Source: Ligula intestinalis (Eukaryota > Platyhelminthes > Cestoda > Diphyllobothriidea > Diphyllobothriidae). From it: a stretch of DNA of 64,000 nucleotides. The number at the start of each line of letters is the position of its first letter. The first letter of the stretch is position 1. The DNA lies in assembly GCA_036362985.1 (NCBI GenBank), contig JAYGXS010000002.1, positions 7,163,371 through 7,227,370 on the forward strand. Direction: 5' to 3'. The translations under genes and the position numbers were made by a program. Below, piece after piece: positions 11,308-21,479 of this stretch. A model generated the notes under the pieces. That model saw nothing but the letters and a program-made list of their open reading frames with translations, made no database searches and was not told the DNA's origin.

Positions 11308-11579
11308 AAACTGGTCGTGGAGATATCGGGCCTCGCTTGATTTTTCTTCCGGGTTACTGCAGTGAGTCCGAATTCTTTTGAACAGTGTTCACACAGCTTT
11401 ATTTTTGAGCTACCAGGTGGGTTCTGTGAAAATTGAGAAATTATGTGGTGTTCGTCGCCTTCCTGCAGACCGTTGTGTCTATTTCGCCTTTAGAATTTCG
11501 CATGATGAAAGCATCGAAGAAGGGAAGCTACTGATACTTTTCTGTTCCCCTAGTGAATTGTAGATCCAAAAAAATCCAA

Positions 11580-11755
11580 TCTCGGTTTACTAGCAGAACC
11601 GGTCCTACAAGAGCTGGAAAAGATTGTGTTCACCTAGCAGCCCCCAATCTTTCTGCCCCGTTACGTTGACGACACGTCTGTTATCGTACAGAGGAACATG
11701 CTGCAGAATTGTCCTGATCTTCCCAGATGCACAATATTATTTTAGCCTTGGCCGA
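11580..11755 (+). pseudogene. PLE reverse transcriptase fragment (motif C)
   Basis: A plus-strand frame reads LAEPVLQELEKIVF, a stop, then RYVDDTSVIVQR, with YVDD at 11662-11673. The preceding PISG block is one frame off. This is the PLE RT segment around motifs B' and C, comparable to 13380-13530. It is a short orphan, head-to-head with the minus-strand endonuclease fragment at 10837-11307. Confidence 0.7.
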
Positions 11756-11900
11756 TAATTTCAAACACTGAGAAGCTAAGAATGCTTAAAATAGTCCGGT
11801 GCAGTTATTTTAGTACAGGAAAGGCAGACATTTGACTTCGTCATGGCTCTCTCCTGCTCTGTCTTTTGCAACAGATTCCGACATTTTGTTGACCTTCACC
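11756..11900 (+). repeat. PLE-associated non-coding repeat fragment
   Basis: Shares AATTTCAAACACTGA near 11758 and AGTCCGG near 11792, then a GAAAAGGCAGA-like block and a CATTTTGTTGACCTTCACCAG-like block, with 15190-15350. Both copies lie near PLE fragments. Non-coding. Confidence 0.45.
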
Positions 11901-11929
11901 AGTCCTCGACATAAAGAAAACATGTTGGG

Positions 11930-12610
11930 TATTCAAGAACGGTGACGTTCGTGTGGTATAGATTAATGAGTGAATAGACTTGCGTTGTATCTATCACACT
12001 CACTCACGCCCGAAGGCAGCAGAGGACGCAGATGGCTTGTGCTACCGAAGCTGCCCCTAGGCTTGTCCTCACTCCTAGCTTGGAGCATAGAGGCCACAAT
12101 AAGAAGGATGCATTGCAAATTGATTCTCAGTTTACTAGTCGGCCACTCGCTACCTGCGCATGTCACATACATGATCTGGCTCCAAAAACAAAAGCACCAT
12201 GATTTCACGCAAAGGGTGTGTGAGCGGCTCACAGCTCACATTTTAGAGAGTTTCAAAGGAGACGCCTTAGGGAAGAGTCATTGCAGGCAAGCAGTCAACT
12301 ATTTCACACAAACACACCAGGGGCTGACTGCGAGGTTTGAGTACAATTGTCAGTTGAAAACCTTCCAAGGCGAGGTTGCATAGGTCCGTTTTTTCCACTT
12401 TCACTCATAAACCTCAACCGCACATTCGTCGCTACTCCTCTGCACGTCATCGGCAAAAGAGGTGTGTACGTTTGCCAACCCCCTTCAGTGTGCAGGGTAA
12501 ATCTTGATCTCTAGTGATAATACGCAAGAATCCTGTCTTTTGCTAGCACTGTGTCACAAGATTGTTAGTTCTCTTCAGCAATGACAGTTTTCAGTAGGTA
12601 TTTGGATGGT
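11930..12610 (+). repeat. R1 repeat copy (nearly full length)
   Basis: Starts near GGTGACGTTCGTGTGG (11940). It passes through CTACCGAAGCTGCCCCTAGG (12042), AAAGGGTGTGTGAGCGGCTC (12211) and TCATCGGCAAAAGAGGTGTG (12447), and ends near GCAATGACAGTTTTCAGT (12579). This is one of the best-preserved R1 copies and gives a length of about 680 bp. No coding potential. Confidence 0.65.
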
Positions 12611-12639
12611 ACAAGTTTCTGAAAAGGTTGTTTCACTGA

Positions 12640-14269
12640 CATCCCGCCGATTATTGGCTTAGTTGTGAGGGTTCCGGTTCATCAGCGGGTATTGTAGCAT
12701 TTTCGGTGTGCCTTATGATGTATATCCCATTTTTTGAAGGCGTTATTTTTCAAGTTCGGCTGATGTGGTGTACTATGGAATCTTTTGAGGTGACCTCACT
12801 TTTCACCTCGATACCGCAACATCTTGTGTGGTTACCCACTCCACATAGGCAAGTATGTCCGAAGGCCCGCTGCTGCTAACGCATGCGTCCGCACTGAAGG
12901 ATACCTCTGCAACAGCCAATCAGATGCCACAAAATCTGGTCCCTCCCGGCAGCGAATAAGACGCAGGCACGCCTAGGTTGATAAAGTCTGTCCGGCCAAT
13001 AACTTCAAGGCCACCAGATAAAGCATGCCCATTCGCGCTGCCGCTTGCATACCTGCTGCTAAAACCCCATTTGGACCGCAACTGGGTCTCCTGCTGGTCG
13101 TAAGCTTTCCAAGTCAAATCTCTGTCTATCTATTCTTCATTTCGTTGTGTAAACAATATACTCTTCTTACTATTTTTGCCTTCTCAAGGCTTCTCTTCAC
13201 TACTAAGTAGCCATGGTCTGATGATCATAGTTGCTAGGGTTAAACTTGCAGTAGAAGCAATTCAAACCTTGTTAGAAGGACAGTAAAGCGAGGTGGACAT
13301 AAAGCTCAAAATAAGTCATCTTATTGGGTTCCTGGAACATTGCTTAAGCACCCTTTTCACCTTCAATGGAACCGTATACGAGAAGTAAGAGGTTCACTAG
13401 TGGGGGGGACCTTGTCCGGCCTGATTGCCGAGGCAGCATTCAACGACTAGAGGCACTGGCTTTCGAGCACTATCAACCACGATTGTGGATCCGGTATGTT
13501 GATGACACGTTTGTCCTTATCAGTCGAGACAGAATTGGGGATTTTACAGAGAATCTGAACTCCATCTTCCCCGACATTCAGTTCACGACAAAGGAAGAAA
13601 AATATTGCCAGTTGCCGTTCCTCGACGTGCTGGTGTGCAAAAAATACGGTGGGGAACTCAAAACAACAATAATCCGAAAGTCGAAGAATACCTCGCGTAT
13701 TCTGCGTTACCTCAGCAACCATCCCATCCCGCACAAACGCAGCTGCGTACAAACGCTTTATCGCCGCGCAGAAACCCACTGCAGCAAACCAGCCGGCAAC
13801 AAAGCCGAGGTCAGGTATCTGCGGAAATTTTTCACGATGAATGGGTATCCCCGCAGCTTTGTCAAAAAAATGCAGGCGCGGAGCAAAAGGAAGAAAACCA
13901 ATGGGGCAGCCAGAACCAACACTCTGACGAGCAACACCTTATATTGCTGGCGTATCCGAAGAATTCACTCGACTGGTCTGTGTATTCGGGAATGGCGTTG
14001 CTCACCGACCGGAAGCGACAATCTGTAGGCAACTCATGCAGCCTAAGGACCCAATACCCGTCAACCAGAAATCCGGTGTTATTTACCGAATCGACTGTCT
14101 TTGTGGTCAAGCCAAATATGCTGGCAAAACCGGCAAACGGGTTGCCACGAGACGGCACGAGCATGAACTCACCGTGCGAAGAAAGGATAAGCTAGCCTTG
14201 GTGACCGCCCACTCATCATCGCCAGGGCACGGCTTTGACTTTGAATCCGTGCGAATACTAGGCTAGTCG
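12640..14269 (+). pseudogene. Penelope-like element: RT and GIY-YIG, interrupted and frameshifted
   Basis: PLE blocks in order are as follows. Motif A is FEVTSLFTSIPQHL near 12786. After an interruption (12835-13225) comes VEAIQTLLEG near 13252, then FTFNG near 13360 and the B'-like GGTLSGLIAEAAFN near 13405. Motif C, RYVDDTFVLIS, has YVDD at 13495-13506. Next are LPFLDVLVCKKYGG near 13612 and the arginine-rich linker near 13870. After a frame change near 13930 comes GVSEEFTRLVCVFGNG, followed by the endonuclease GVIYRIDCLCG...YAGKTGKRVATRRHEHEL, with the last stop at about 14264. Motif A has Glu where the catalytic Asp belongs, YIG is YAG, and there are several frameshifts and one internal stop, so the copy is dead. 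The hammerhead remnant at 14476-14545 lies 3' of it, as expected for a PLE. Confidence 0.85.
12835..13225. other. Foreign ~390-bp insertion within the PLE RT
   Basis: RT homology stops after PQHLVW (about 12831) and resumes at VEAIQTLLEG (about 13252). Sequence between these points is GC-rich at first and then T-rich, and translates to nothing PLE-like on either strand. It matches no other repeat seen in the window. It could be an insertion, or heavily decayed PLE sequence. Confidence 0.4.
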
Positions 14270-14475
14270 GACGACCGAGTCTCACGCCTAGTGCAAGAAG
14301 CATGACACTCGCACGCGGACTCTATTAATAGATATATAAATCTTCCAGATGCCTATCTCGCGTTGAGCGAGCACTGGCAAGGCTCAAGGTCACTCGCGAC
14401 GGATCGAACAATGGGAACTCAAGGTCACTCCCGGCAGAGCTGATTTAATCACGCAGTGAGTTGTACGTTTTCATG

Positions 14476-14545
14476 CTTTGACAATGGCCTCGAGTGAGAG
14501 CTCGAAACGTCGCGCAATTAAAATACTGGTCCCAGAGAACGTTCT
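14476..14545 (+). ncRNA. Hammerhead ribozyme, degenerate (PLE 3' end)
   Basis: GAAACGTC is intact at 14504-14511, preceded by a small stem II hairpin (GAG...CTC near 14492-14503). The 5' core reads TTGACAA instead of CTGANGA, with two core changes. Downstream is AATTAAAATACTGGTCCCAG, like the tails of the better copies. It sits just 3' of the PLE at 12640-14269. Probably inactive. Confidence 0.55.
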
Positions 14546-14549
14546 TTTG

Positions 14550-15089
14550 CCCTCTTTTCAACTACCTGGTCCTCGCATATTTTTGACCATTGAGAATACT
14601 ACTAGCTGCTTAGTGGCAGTTATATGCATCTTCCATGATTATCCTGTTGTGGCGGATGGACGTCAGTCAAAGTATTTATATTAAATTTCGGTCTGCGCCT
14701 TTACACCATAGAATGAACTAGAATGCTCCACGTTAGCGGTTATATTCTAAGGAACTCATAAGGCATCCACTTCATAGGCAAAGCAAAGCAGCTGTCACGA
14801 AATTTCATCTTGTTCAGACTCTGGGTCTTGTGAGATGCGGTATGCTTGTCATACGAATTCCTCAAATGCCTATGTGTGCGGCATAGCCACATCAGAAGTC
14901 AGGGCGGAGGTTGTAGGATAAGTTTCTTGCCGGGGTTTTCTTGCGCTTGTGTTCACCCAAGCGCATAAAAGCATCCTCCGCTAGTTGTTCATTTTATGAA
15001 ATTTATCAGCCACTTGGATGGGTTATTTAGGCTCTTCCCTGAACTTGGACGACCTGTTCCTGTGTGTGCTAAAATATATAATACCTACA
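14550..15089. other. No gene seen
   Basis: Mixed-composition sequence without recognisable coding or repeat partners. Open frames are short (under 75 codons) and unsupported. Confidence 0.4.
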
Positions 15090-15420
15090 AGCCCTGGACT
15101 GTTTTATCGAAAAAATGTTGGTTTCCATTCTATGTGCCTCCTTCATACCTCCATTTAATGAAAGTGATAAGGCGGACTATTATTTCAGCCTCAGCTGGCA
15201 ATTTCAAACACTGATAATGCTGACAATTCATAGACTAGTCCGGCGGGGTTACTCTGGTTCCGAAAAGGCAGATATTTTGCTTCATCGGTACTGTCCGGCT
15301 TTGCCGTTAACATCAGATCCCCAAAATTTGTTAACCTGGACCAATCCTGGTCATGAAAAAAAGACCTATTTACCTTTCAGCTAACCTCGGTGGATAAGTA
15401 GTGCGGTAAATTCCTTCATG
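15090..15420 (+). repeat. PLE-associated non-coding repeat
   Basis: Parts align with 11756-11900 (AATTTCAAACACTGATAA near 15200) and with 19690-19790 (CCTGGTCAT followed by GGTAAGTGGTGCG-like sequence near 15340-15410). Non-coding. Confidence 0.4.
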
Positions 15421-15439
15421 AAGAAGACGTCAGGCGTCG

Positions 15440-15654
15440 TTAGGAACGGCTATCTGCGTGAACTAGATTAAGGTACGAATAAACTTGCACTGCATCTATC
15501 ACCCTTCCTCCCCGAAGGCAGCAGAGAACGCAGGTAACTTGCGCAACCGAAGCTGCCCCTAGGCATTTCCTCACATCCGGCTTAAAGCCCACGGACGGGG
15601 AATGATCTAGAAGCCGCAATGAGAATGAATTATTACAAATTGACTCTTAGTTTA
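15440..15654 (+). repeat. R1 repeat fragment (head half)
   Basis: Matches R1 from the TGAACTAGATTAAGGT block through CGAAGCTGCCCCTAGGC near 15549 to GACTCTTAGTTTA near 15641, where it gives way to a minus-strand HHR tail. Confidence 0.55.
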
Positions 15655-15712
15655 GAAGAAGTCGTTGCGATCACCGGAATCGTAATTTTATTCATCTGAA
15701 CTGTCAGACGGG
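15655..15712 (-). repeat. Hammerhead-element tail (minus strand), inverted arm
   Basis: On the minus strand it reads TTCAGATGAATAAAATTACG followed by ATTCCGGTGATCGCAACGAC and CTTCTTCT. It is the inverse of the plus-strand block at about 16108-16155. The two arms flank the PLE C-terminal fragment at 15721-15930, giving the inverted-terminal layout known for PLE copies. Confidence 0.6.
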
Positions 15713-15720
15713 GTGACGAA

Positions 15721-15930
15721 ATGTCGCAAGTGGCGGCCAACATCTATGAGACCGGCCACGAATCTAACTTCACCGCCGTAAGAATAGTTGCTCACGCTGA
15801 CAGCAAGACCACACGAGAGCTAATTGAGTCCTGCGCCTTGGATGACAACTCAGTCAACCGGTGCATTGAGTTGGCGCCCACCTACGACGCCCTCCGCAGG
15901 CATATACGCACGACTGAACCTGGTGATTAA
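15721..15930 (+). pseudogene. PLE GIY-YIG domain, C-terminal end only
   Basis: An open frame of 69 codons reads VAANIYETGHESNF, RIVAHADSKTTRELIES and CIELAPTYDALRRH, closing at TAA (15928-15930). It matches the tail of the fragment at 10837-11307 (AAHTYETGHEFNF, GRELIEAWASD). The catalytic GIY-YIG motif itself is absent because the copy is truncated at its 5' side, where the inverted hammerhead tail abuts it. Confidence 0.75.
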
Positions 15931-16039
15931 TTAATCTCTCCTTTCCCTTTCCTTTTCCTCTACCCCTCGCACACTTCTCCTCTTTTCCCCCACCCTAATC
16001 TTCTCCCGCCCCCTTCCCCTATAACAGATGATTGGTTCT

Positions 16040-16175
16040 TGTCCCCTATAACTGTTGCTTGCTTCTCGTTGACGGTTTATCACTGACGATGAACAAGAGC
16101 CTGAATGCTCAGATGAATATAATTACGATTCCGGTGATCGCAACCACTTCTTCTTCTGGACAAATGCCTAGAATG
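16040..16175 (+). ncRNA. Hammerhead ribozyme block, partly degenerate
   Basis: CTGACGA at 16083-16089 is an exact 5' core, but the second core segment reads GAATGCTC in place of GAAACGTC and stem II is weak. Downstream, AATATAATTACGATTCCGG, then CTTCTTCTTCTGG and AAATGCCTAGAATGCGAAC match other HHR tails (the last also matches the copy near 40.44 kb). It lies 110 bp 3' of the PLE fragment at 15721-15930. Confidence 0.6.
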
Positions 16176-16199
16176 CGAACCTTTGCCTCTATTCGTGAC

Positions 16200-16590
16200 T
16201 CTTAATTCGCCAGTCGGTAACTCCCTACGTGCATGTGTTACATATATGACCTGGCCCCCGAAACACAAGCACCAGGAGTTCGTAGAAAGGGTGTGTGGCC
16301 ACTTCACATAAACGCGCCAGGTTTGAGTACAATTTTAGGTTGAAAACCTTCCATACCGAGGCTGAATAAGTCTGTTTTTTTCCACTATCACTCATAAACA
16401 TCAAACGCGTCGCTACTCCTCTACACCTCATTGGCAAAAGAGGCGTGTCTGTTTACGAGCCGCCTCCAGTGTACAGGGTACGCCTTGAACTCTAGTGTTA
16501 ATACGCAAGAATCCTGTCTTTTACTATCACTGTGTCAGTAGTTTGTCAGTTCTTTTCAACAATGACAGCTTTCACTGTTCAAAATATATA
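16200..16590 (+). repeat. R1 repeat fragment (distal half)
   Basis: Resumes R1 at CGCCAGTCGGTAACTCCCTA near 16208. It continues through ATGACCTGGCCCCCGAAACA near 16246 to CAACAATGACAGCTTTCACT near 16558. Together with 15440-15654 it forms one R1 copy split by the PLE/HHR insertion. Confidence 0.6.
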
Positions 16591-17069
16591 TGTATGCATG
16601 AGGTAGGCGGATGGCACGATCCTGTGGGATACGAAGAAGTCCGGCCGGTTAATAGAAGATACACGGATCCCAATAGTAAGAAGTTAGTAGGTAAGACAAG
16701 GAAGGCCAGAGTGTAAGGGATAATTTAATAAAATGTAGAAGGAGTAGAATGTGAGTAATAGGTGAGTGACTTCCAGACGAGTGCAGTCCAGCCATAAGCG
16801 GGCCGGAGCCCAGAGTCGCATTCCGGCGGGTGTAGTCGTCGAGTCCGAATGTCTGTTACCAGTCGTGAGATCGCCAGTTCCAGGAATGCCTGAGCGTAAG
16901 CAATAACCACACTAAGGTCCTTTGGGAACTGGCCTTGGAAAGTGGTTGGCCAGTTAGTACAGACAGAGAGTGAACTTAAACGAAGGTTTTGAAACCGTCT
17001 GATGCGCACCCGCTGGCGGACACTAGAGCCAGACATATGACCTGCTCCAGTGGCGTGCGAAGAAAGCAC
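16591..17069. other. No gene seen
   Basis: Purine-rich stretch with short opposing open frames and no recognised domain or repeat partner. Confidence 0.4.
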
Positions 17070-17410
17070 GACATAAAATACGAGGTTGCTACAACCTTCT
17101 GGTAAGCGTATACTTGGTAGCCAAAGTCCGCGTAATTTGCATTATAAGTGTGGGAAGTATATATTTGGCCAATTTTAATTTTCTCGGAAATTAATGTTTG
17201 ACCTGGAAGAAGATTCTTGCAAAGAAGGAGTTTTAACCTCACTCCCAAAGGGAATCTGCATGTTTTAATTGAAATATTTCAACTACCGCGGCATACCACG
17301 TGTAATTCACAAGTTGCTGATAGGCAATCAGTATCATTAAAATACTGAACGATTAAAATCCTGACAGCGCAGGTTGTAGCTTAACCTGATCCGCTTGAGA
17401 CAGGCAATTT
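17070..17410 (+). repeat. R4 repeat copy
   Basis: Diverged direct copy of 10080-10480, with TTGGTAGCCAAAG near 17112 and GGCATACCACGTGTAATTCA near 17290. Followed directly by R3. Confidence 0.55.
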
Positions 17411-17765
17411 TCGGTTCGAAACAGTTGTACCAATTGTACATTCATATGCGTTCGAAGGACGCATATATTAGTCATTTCTCGTCCTGACTGAGTATAGGAT
17501 TAAAGACAGAGACGCCATGAGGTGTAGGGTAGCTAAGCGCGTTCTACTTATTCCTGCTCAGTAGTTTGCAATTTTGTATGTCAACCAGTCTCTCTCGCTC
17601 TCTCTGTGTTGGCTGCAGACGTCTATGTAAGGCACGCGCTTATGTGGCTCAGCCGATTCGGAAAACCTTTCACTTTGCGGTATAGTAAACATAGCCTCGA
17701 CTGCGTGCCTTGTTTTATTTAGATACATGGTGCAGTGAATTTGGCTTTTTTACTCTATTTAGAAA
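17411..17765 (+). repeat. R3 repeat copy
   Basis: Diverged direct copy of 9400-9790. Landmarks are CATTCATATGCGTTCGA near 17440, AGTAGTTTGCAATTTTGTAT near 17561 and TATGTGGCTCAGCCGATTCG near 17640. A CTCTCTCGCTCTCTCT run is inside. Confidence 0.55.
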
Positions 17766-18300
17766 TAAATCACAAACTTTGAGTAAACTATTTGGAGTAA
17801 AAAGGCTTACTCAAAAAATCGATAAGAATATTTTAACCGAAGTCTGCCAGTTACGGTGCACGAACTGCGCTATATTCACGAAATTCCAACAAACAGAAAG
17901 TAATATATAAATGCTGCATGATTTATCAAACTGACGGCTCTCATGATTCACCGAACTGAGTTTCTTCTCTTTGATAAAGTCAGGAAAATTGGTTTTAATC
18001 TTCTGTCTGGAATGTGCTGATTTGAAGCGAAGTCATGCCAAAGACTTCTTGGCAACAGTAGATTACGTAGCCCCACTCATTAATCCCCACAACCTGCATG
18101 TTTTCCAACGAAAACGGTGTTTATCGGGTTTTTATTTGCGGGAAATTAGGACACGTAGTGGAATATACTTTAATGGATGCTGAATAAATTTTTATTTTAC
18201 TGTATTTAGAAGTGTTGTTGATTTATATCTGTGGATTTTCCTAATTTGTATTATCATTTAACTTATTGCGGAAAAACCCGATTATCAAACTGCAGGTTTC
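17766..18300. other. No gene; short dispersed repeat pieces
   Basis: Contains ATTCCAACAAACAGAAAGTA near 17882, resembling sequence near 31748 after the SINE dimer. It also has a CCCCACAAC segment near 18083, similar to 37645 and 51498. No coding signal. Confidence 0.4.
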
Positions 18301-18465
18301 TCGAATTTCCCGAAAAGTTGAAATGGTGGTTAGGAGGTCGCCAACTTCAACTTACCTGAGGTCCAACTCACCGTTCTGAAGTTAGATTAGTATAGTCCGC
18401 GGCGCGAAGCACCGCGCACACCTTCAATTTACATGCGGAACAACCTACTCCCAGCTGCCGTGGGA
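18300..18465 (+). repeat. Dispersed repeat with a GC-rich hairpin
   Basis: GTTAGATTAGTATAGTCCGC, then GGCGCGAAGCACCGCGC near 18400, matches the inverse of 44400-44500. An inverted GC motif around GCGAAG would form a hairpin. Sequence before it (AACCCGATTATC near 18275) also matches the inverse of the 44.5-kb copy. Confidence 0.55.
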
Positions 18466-18795
18466 AGCGACTTCGACTAAATTTTTTCGCTTTACACTTT
18501 CTTCGAAAAATTTCCTTCTCTGCCTACCCTATTTCCCCACCCCACAAAACTCTATAACCACCGTTTTTGCAGGACAAAATGCTGGGACTAGGGGTATATG
18601 ATTAATAAATTGAGGTGGGGCTACATAAGATTCTTTTGCCGACTCTTTATTGAAAGAAATGCTTCTGATAACTTTATGTCCATGGAAGAGACATTTCGAA
18701 AACCAGGATATTATATTAATATAACAGAAATAATACAAAGAACCGAGACAATTTCGTGACCTTAAAAGACAAAACCAAGCAATGAGCCTCAAAGA
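18466..18795. other. No gene; one short repeat segment
   Basis: The segment TTCCCCACCCCACAAAAC to GGGACTAGGGGTAT (18533-18597) matches 44689-44757 in the same orientation, although the adjoining hairpin block is inverted there. No coding signal. Confidence 0.4.
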
Positions 18796-19742
18796 GCCGA
18801 AGCTGGATTTGCCCGAGTCTCCTGGACCGGATGAGATTCCAGCGGTACTTCTACGTTACCTAGCTAAATAAATAGTAGAACCATTCTGTGTAATCTTCTG
18901 AGGATCGTTGGAAGCTGGTAAACCTTCTGATATGTGGAAGTTGGCAAATGCTGTGCCCTGTCATAAAGGAGGATCGCGCCGCTATCCCACTAGTTACCGG
19001 TCGCTCAGCCTAACACATACTTGGTGCAAGTTGGCGGAAATTTGGGTGAAATAATACAGAATAATATTGCTTGTTAAAGCTGTTCATTTGAAAATTCCTC
19101 TTGGAAATAGAGTCCCTGTCTTACAAACCTTCTACTCTCTTTCAAACATTGGTCACATATCATGGTTTTTAACGTCGAACTCAGCAATGCGTTGGATTGC
19201 GTTCTACCAAATCATCTTATGAGACTGTTTTCAGATTGCGGAATAAAAGGAGGTGGCCTTGACTTAAGATTTATAAAACAATCACAGACGAACATTCACT
19301 GCGAATGGCTACTGTTCAGAAGTAGCGCCTGTAAGCGCCGTAAGACATTGAGCCACTTCTATGCAATATCTATATTAAAATGACCGAGTATGGAAGTTAA
19401 ATCAGATATATTGATCCTTGCAGATGATCTTAAACTGTAGAATTTGGTAAGAACGATAGACTCCGAAACACTACAAGACGACCTAGATCAGCTGGTGTAG
19501 GTACAATACCAGTGTGTTCTAAGGTGCATTGCCACAAGAAGATATAAAACAAATGCGCCCTCAAGACGGTATCTCTTGGAAGATGAAACACTTGAAAACG
19601 TAAGTGTGCAAAACGACCTTGGTGTATACAGTAAATATGATTTAAGCATAATACCGCAGTGCTCCAAAGCTGCAGCCACGACAATTTCAAGTATGAGTGC
19701 GACCAACCCTGGTCATAATAAAAGCTTGTCGAGTGTTCAATA
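18796..19742 (+). pseudogene. Highly decayed CR1-like LINE RT
   Basis: Plus-strand RT blocks survive between stops and frameshifts: SPGPDEIPAVLLRYLAK near 18818, WKLANAVPCHKGGS near 18938, TSYRSLSL near 18993, motif A-like FNVELSNALDCVLPNHL near 19165, motif C LADDLKL near 19420, and NDLGVYSKYDLS near 19614. The order matches the CR1-type RTs at 29-30 and 55 kb. It is an old, dead fragment with no endonuclease region found upstream. Confidence 0.7.
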
Positions 19743-21479
19743 AGCCTCAATCGGTAAGTGGTGCGTTAAAGTCATTCATGAACTAGACTTCAGGCTGAGT
19801 GCTGGATCTTTCTAGCCCCAATGGATCTACGAAGATAATTTGCTTGAAAGTCAGTTATATAACTGTATACCAATTATGTATAGAAAAGCCAGCTTAGGTA
19901 GTGGTTCGAAGTTGCCACAACTTTACGTGCTAATTCGGGTTCTTGATAATTTTGAGACCTTTTCCTGAGTTGATTTATGAAAATAATATTAGGCACCCAA
20001 ACAAGTAGTGATAGTACATTATCCTGGATATGTTCGAAAAACTAATAAAGAGACGGGAAACGTTTAGTGTTGGGATTCTGCAGCTGTATGATAAAACATG
20101 GTAGGTATCCTGGTGAGTAGTTTTTTTCGACATTCTATTTTTTCCCGTGCAACTCTAAATGCGTGTACCACGCGCAGAATAATTCTGTCGAATTGGTAGG
20201 CAGGTTCTGGAAATGCCTAAATAACTCCATTTATATTGGCAGATAGGTATACACCGATCAGTTAGAAGACACAGTCGTCCGTCCATGGTGCCTTTGGAGC
20301 GAACATTTGGGCCTAGGTCGCGAGGCGGCTATTGATATTGGCAGAAGGAAATTACCGACAAAGACAAGGGAGATTAGGATGGTCGTTTCTGGCTTACCAG
20401 CAGTCGTCAGCCAGTCATAACCAAACACAAGTGGCGTCCCACCCAAGCGTTCAGGAACTGTATAGGGTGTTGCGTAAGGGAACCACAGAACTGTGACGAC
20501 AGTTCAAAATCCAACACGCTGACCTTGCTTCTACGGACAGATCCCTTCTCACTCATTTAAGGCTTGTAAATGCGCATAAGCATATTTACATAAGGATTCC
20601 TCGAAAGTCACCTCAATTGAGTCAAAGGTTTCGGTGCCACAGCTGTAACTGAGTTGGTCTTAAAATTGGGGAAGGAGCCAATACACGAATTGCCAGTTAC
20701 TTAATTCTTGGCTGGAGGAAAGCGAACACTTCAGCCTACCATGACCTTTTTTGCGCACAACACATAGATCTAGCAAAAAACATTTCCTTATCCGTAGTGA
20801 AAGGCACTAAAGCAGATTAAATATTACCCTTTCTCCTGCCGAATACTAAAGCCCTTAGGAACTGAGTAGATGGTAAGATGAGAAGAACAAGGCTCAGCCC
20901 AAAAAGATTATCGATCGCTTTTTTAAATTTAACCCTCCCATATGAATGTATTGGCCTGAGGATAATTTATCGAAAGTGTACACTCGCCAAATACTTTTCT
21001 GAAAACTAAATAGTTTCCAAGTACATCAGTACATCATAGTTAAGAGCTGCAGCAGCTAGGGCGGGGCCGAGTGAATTCGATCCGCATAGCACACTTGCAC
21101 TCATTAAAGGACAACAAATGGCGCCACTCGATAACTGTGTCACTGAACTAAAGAGCCGCCACAAATCCAAAAAGATGTGTCATCGTTGTCACATATCTGT
21201 CTGACTCATTACGAAGAAATTTTACGCAAGGTCCCGGAGACAAAATATCAAGCCTGCCAAAAGTGCATGTCCCCCATTTTCCTCTTACGACATTTAAAAA
21301 TGGAATTATTTATTCTGATCTGAACGTAGCACCCAAATTACCGCGTGAAAACCAGAATAGGAGCATTAAAACGTTCGTCAAAAAATGTCTGATGCAACAA
21401 AGCAAAGGTCTAAAAAGTTATCAACATTTGGTTGTTTAGTGTGTCCTAGCCTATCACGTCCCTGGACGTATTTTTCACT
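19743..21479. other. No gene seen (1.7 kb)
   Basis: The first ~50 bp (GGTAAGTGGTGCGTTAAAG near 19754) resemble 15391-15420. The rest has no recognised protein similarity or repeat partner in this window. Confidence 0.4.
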
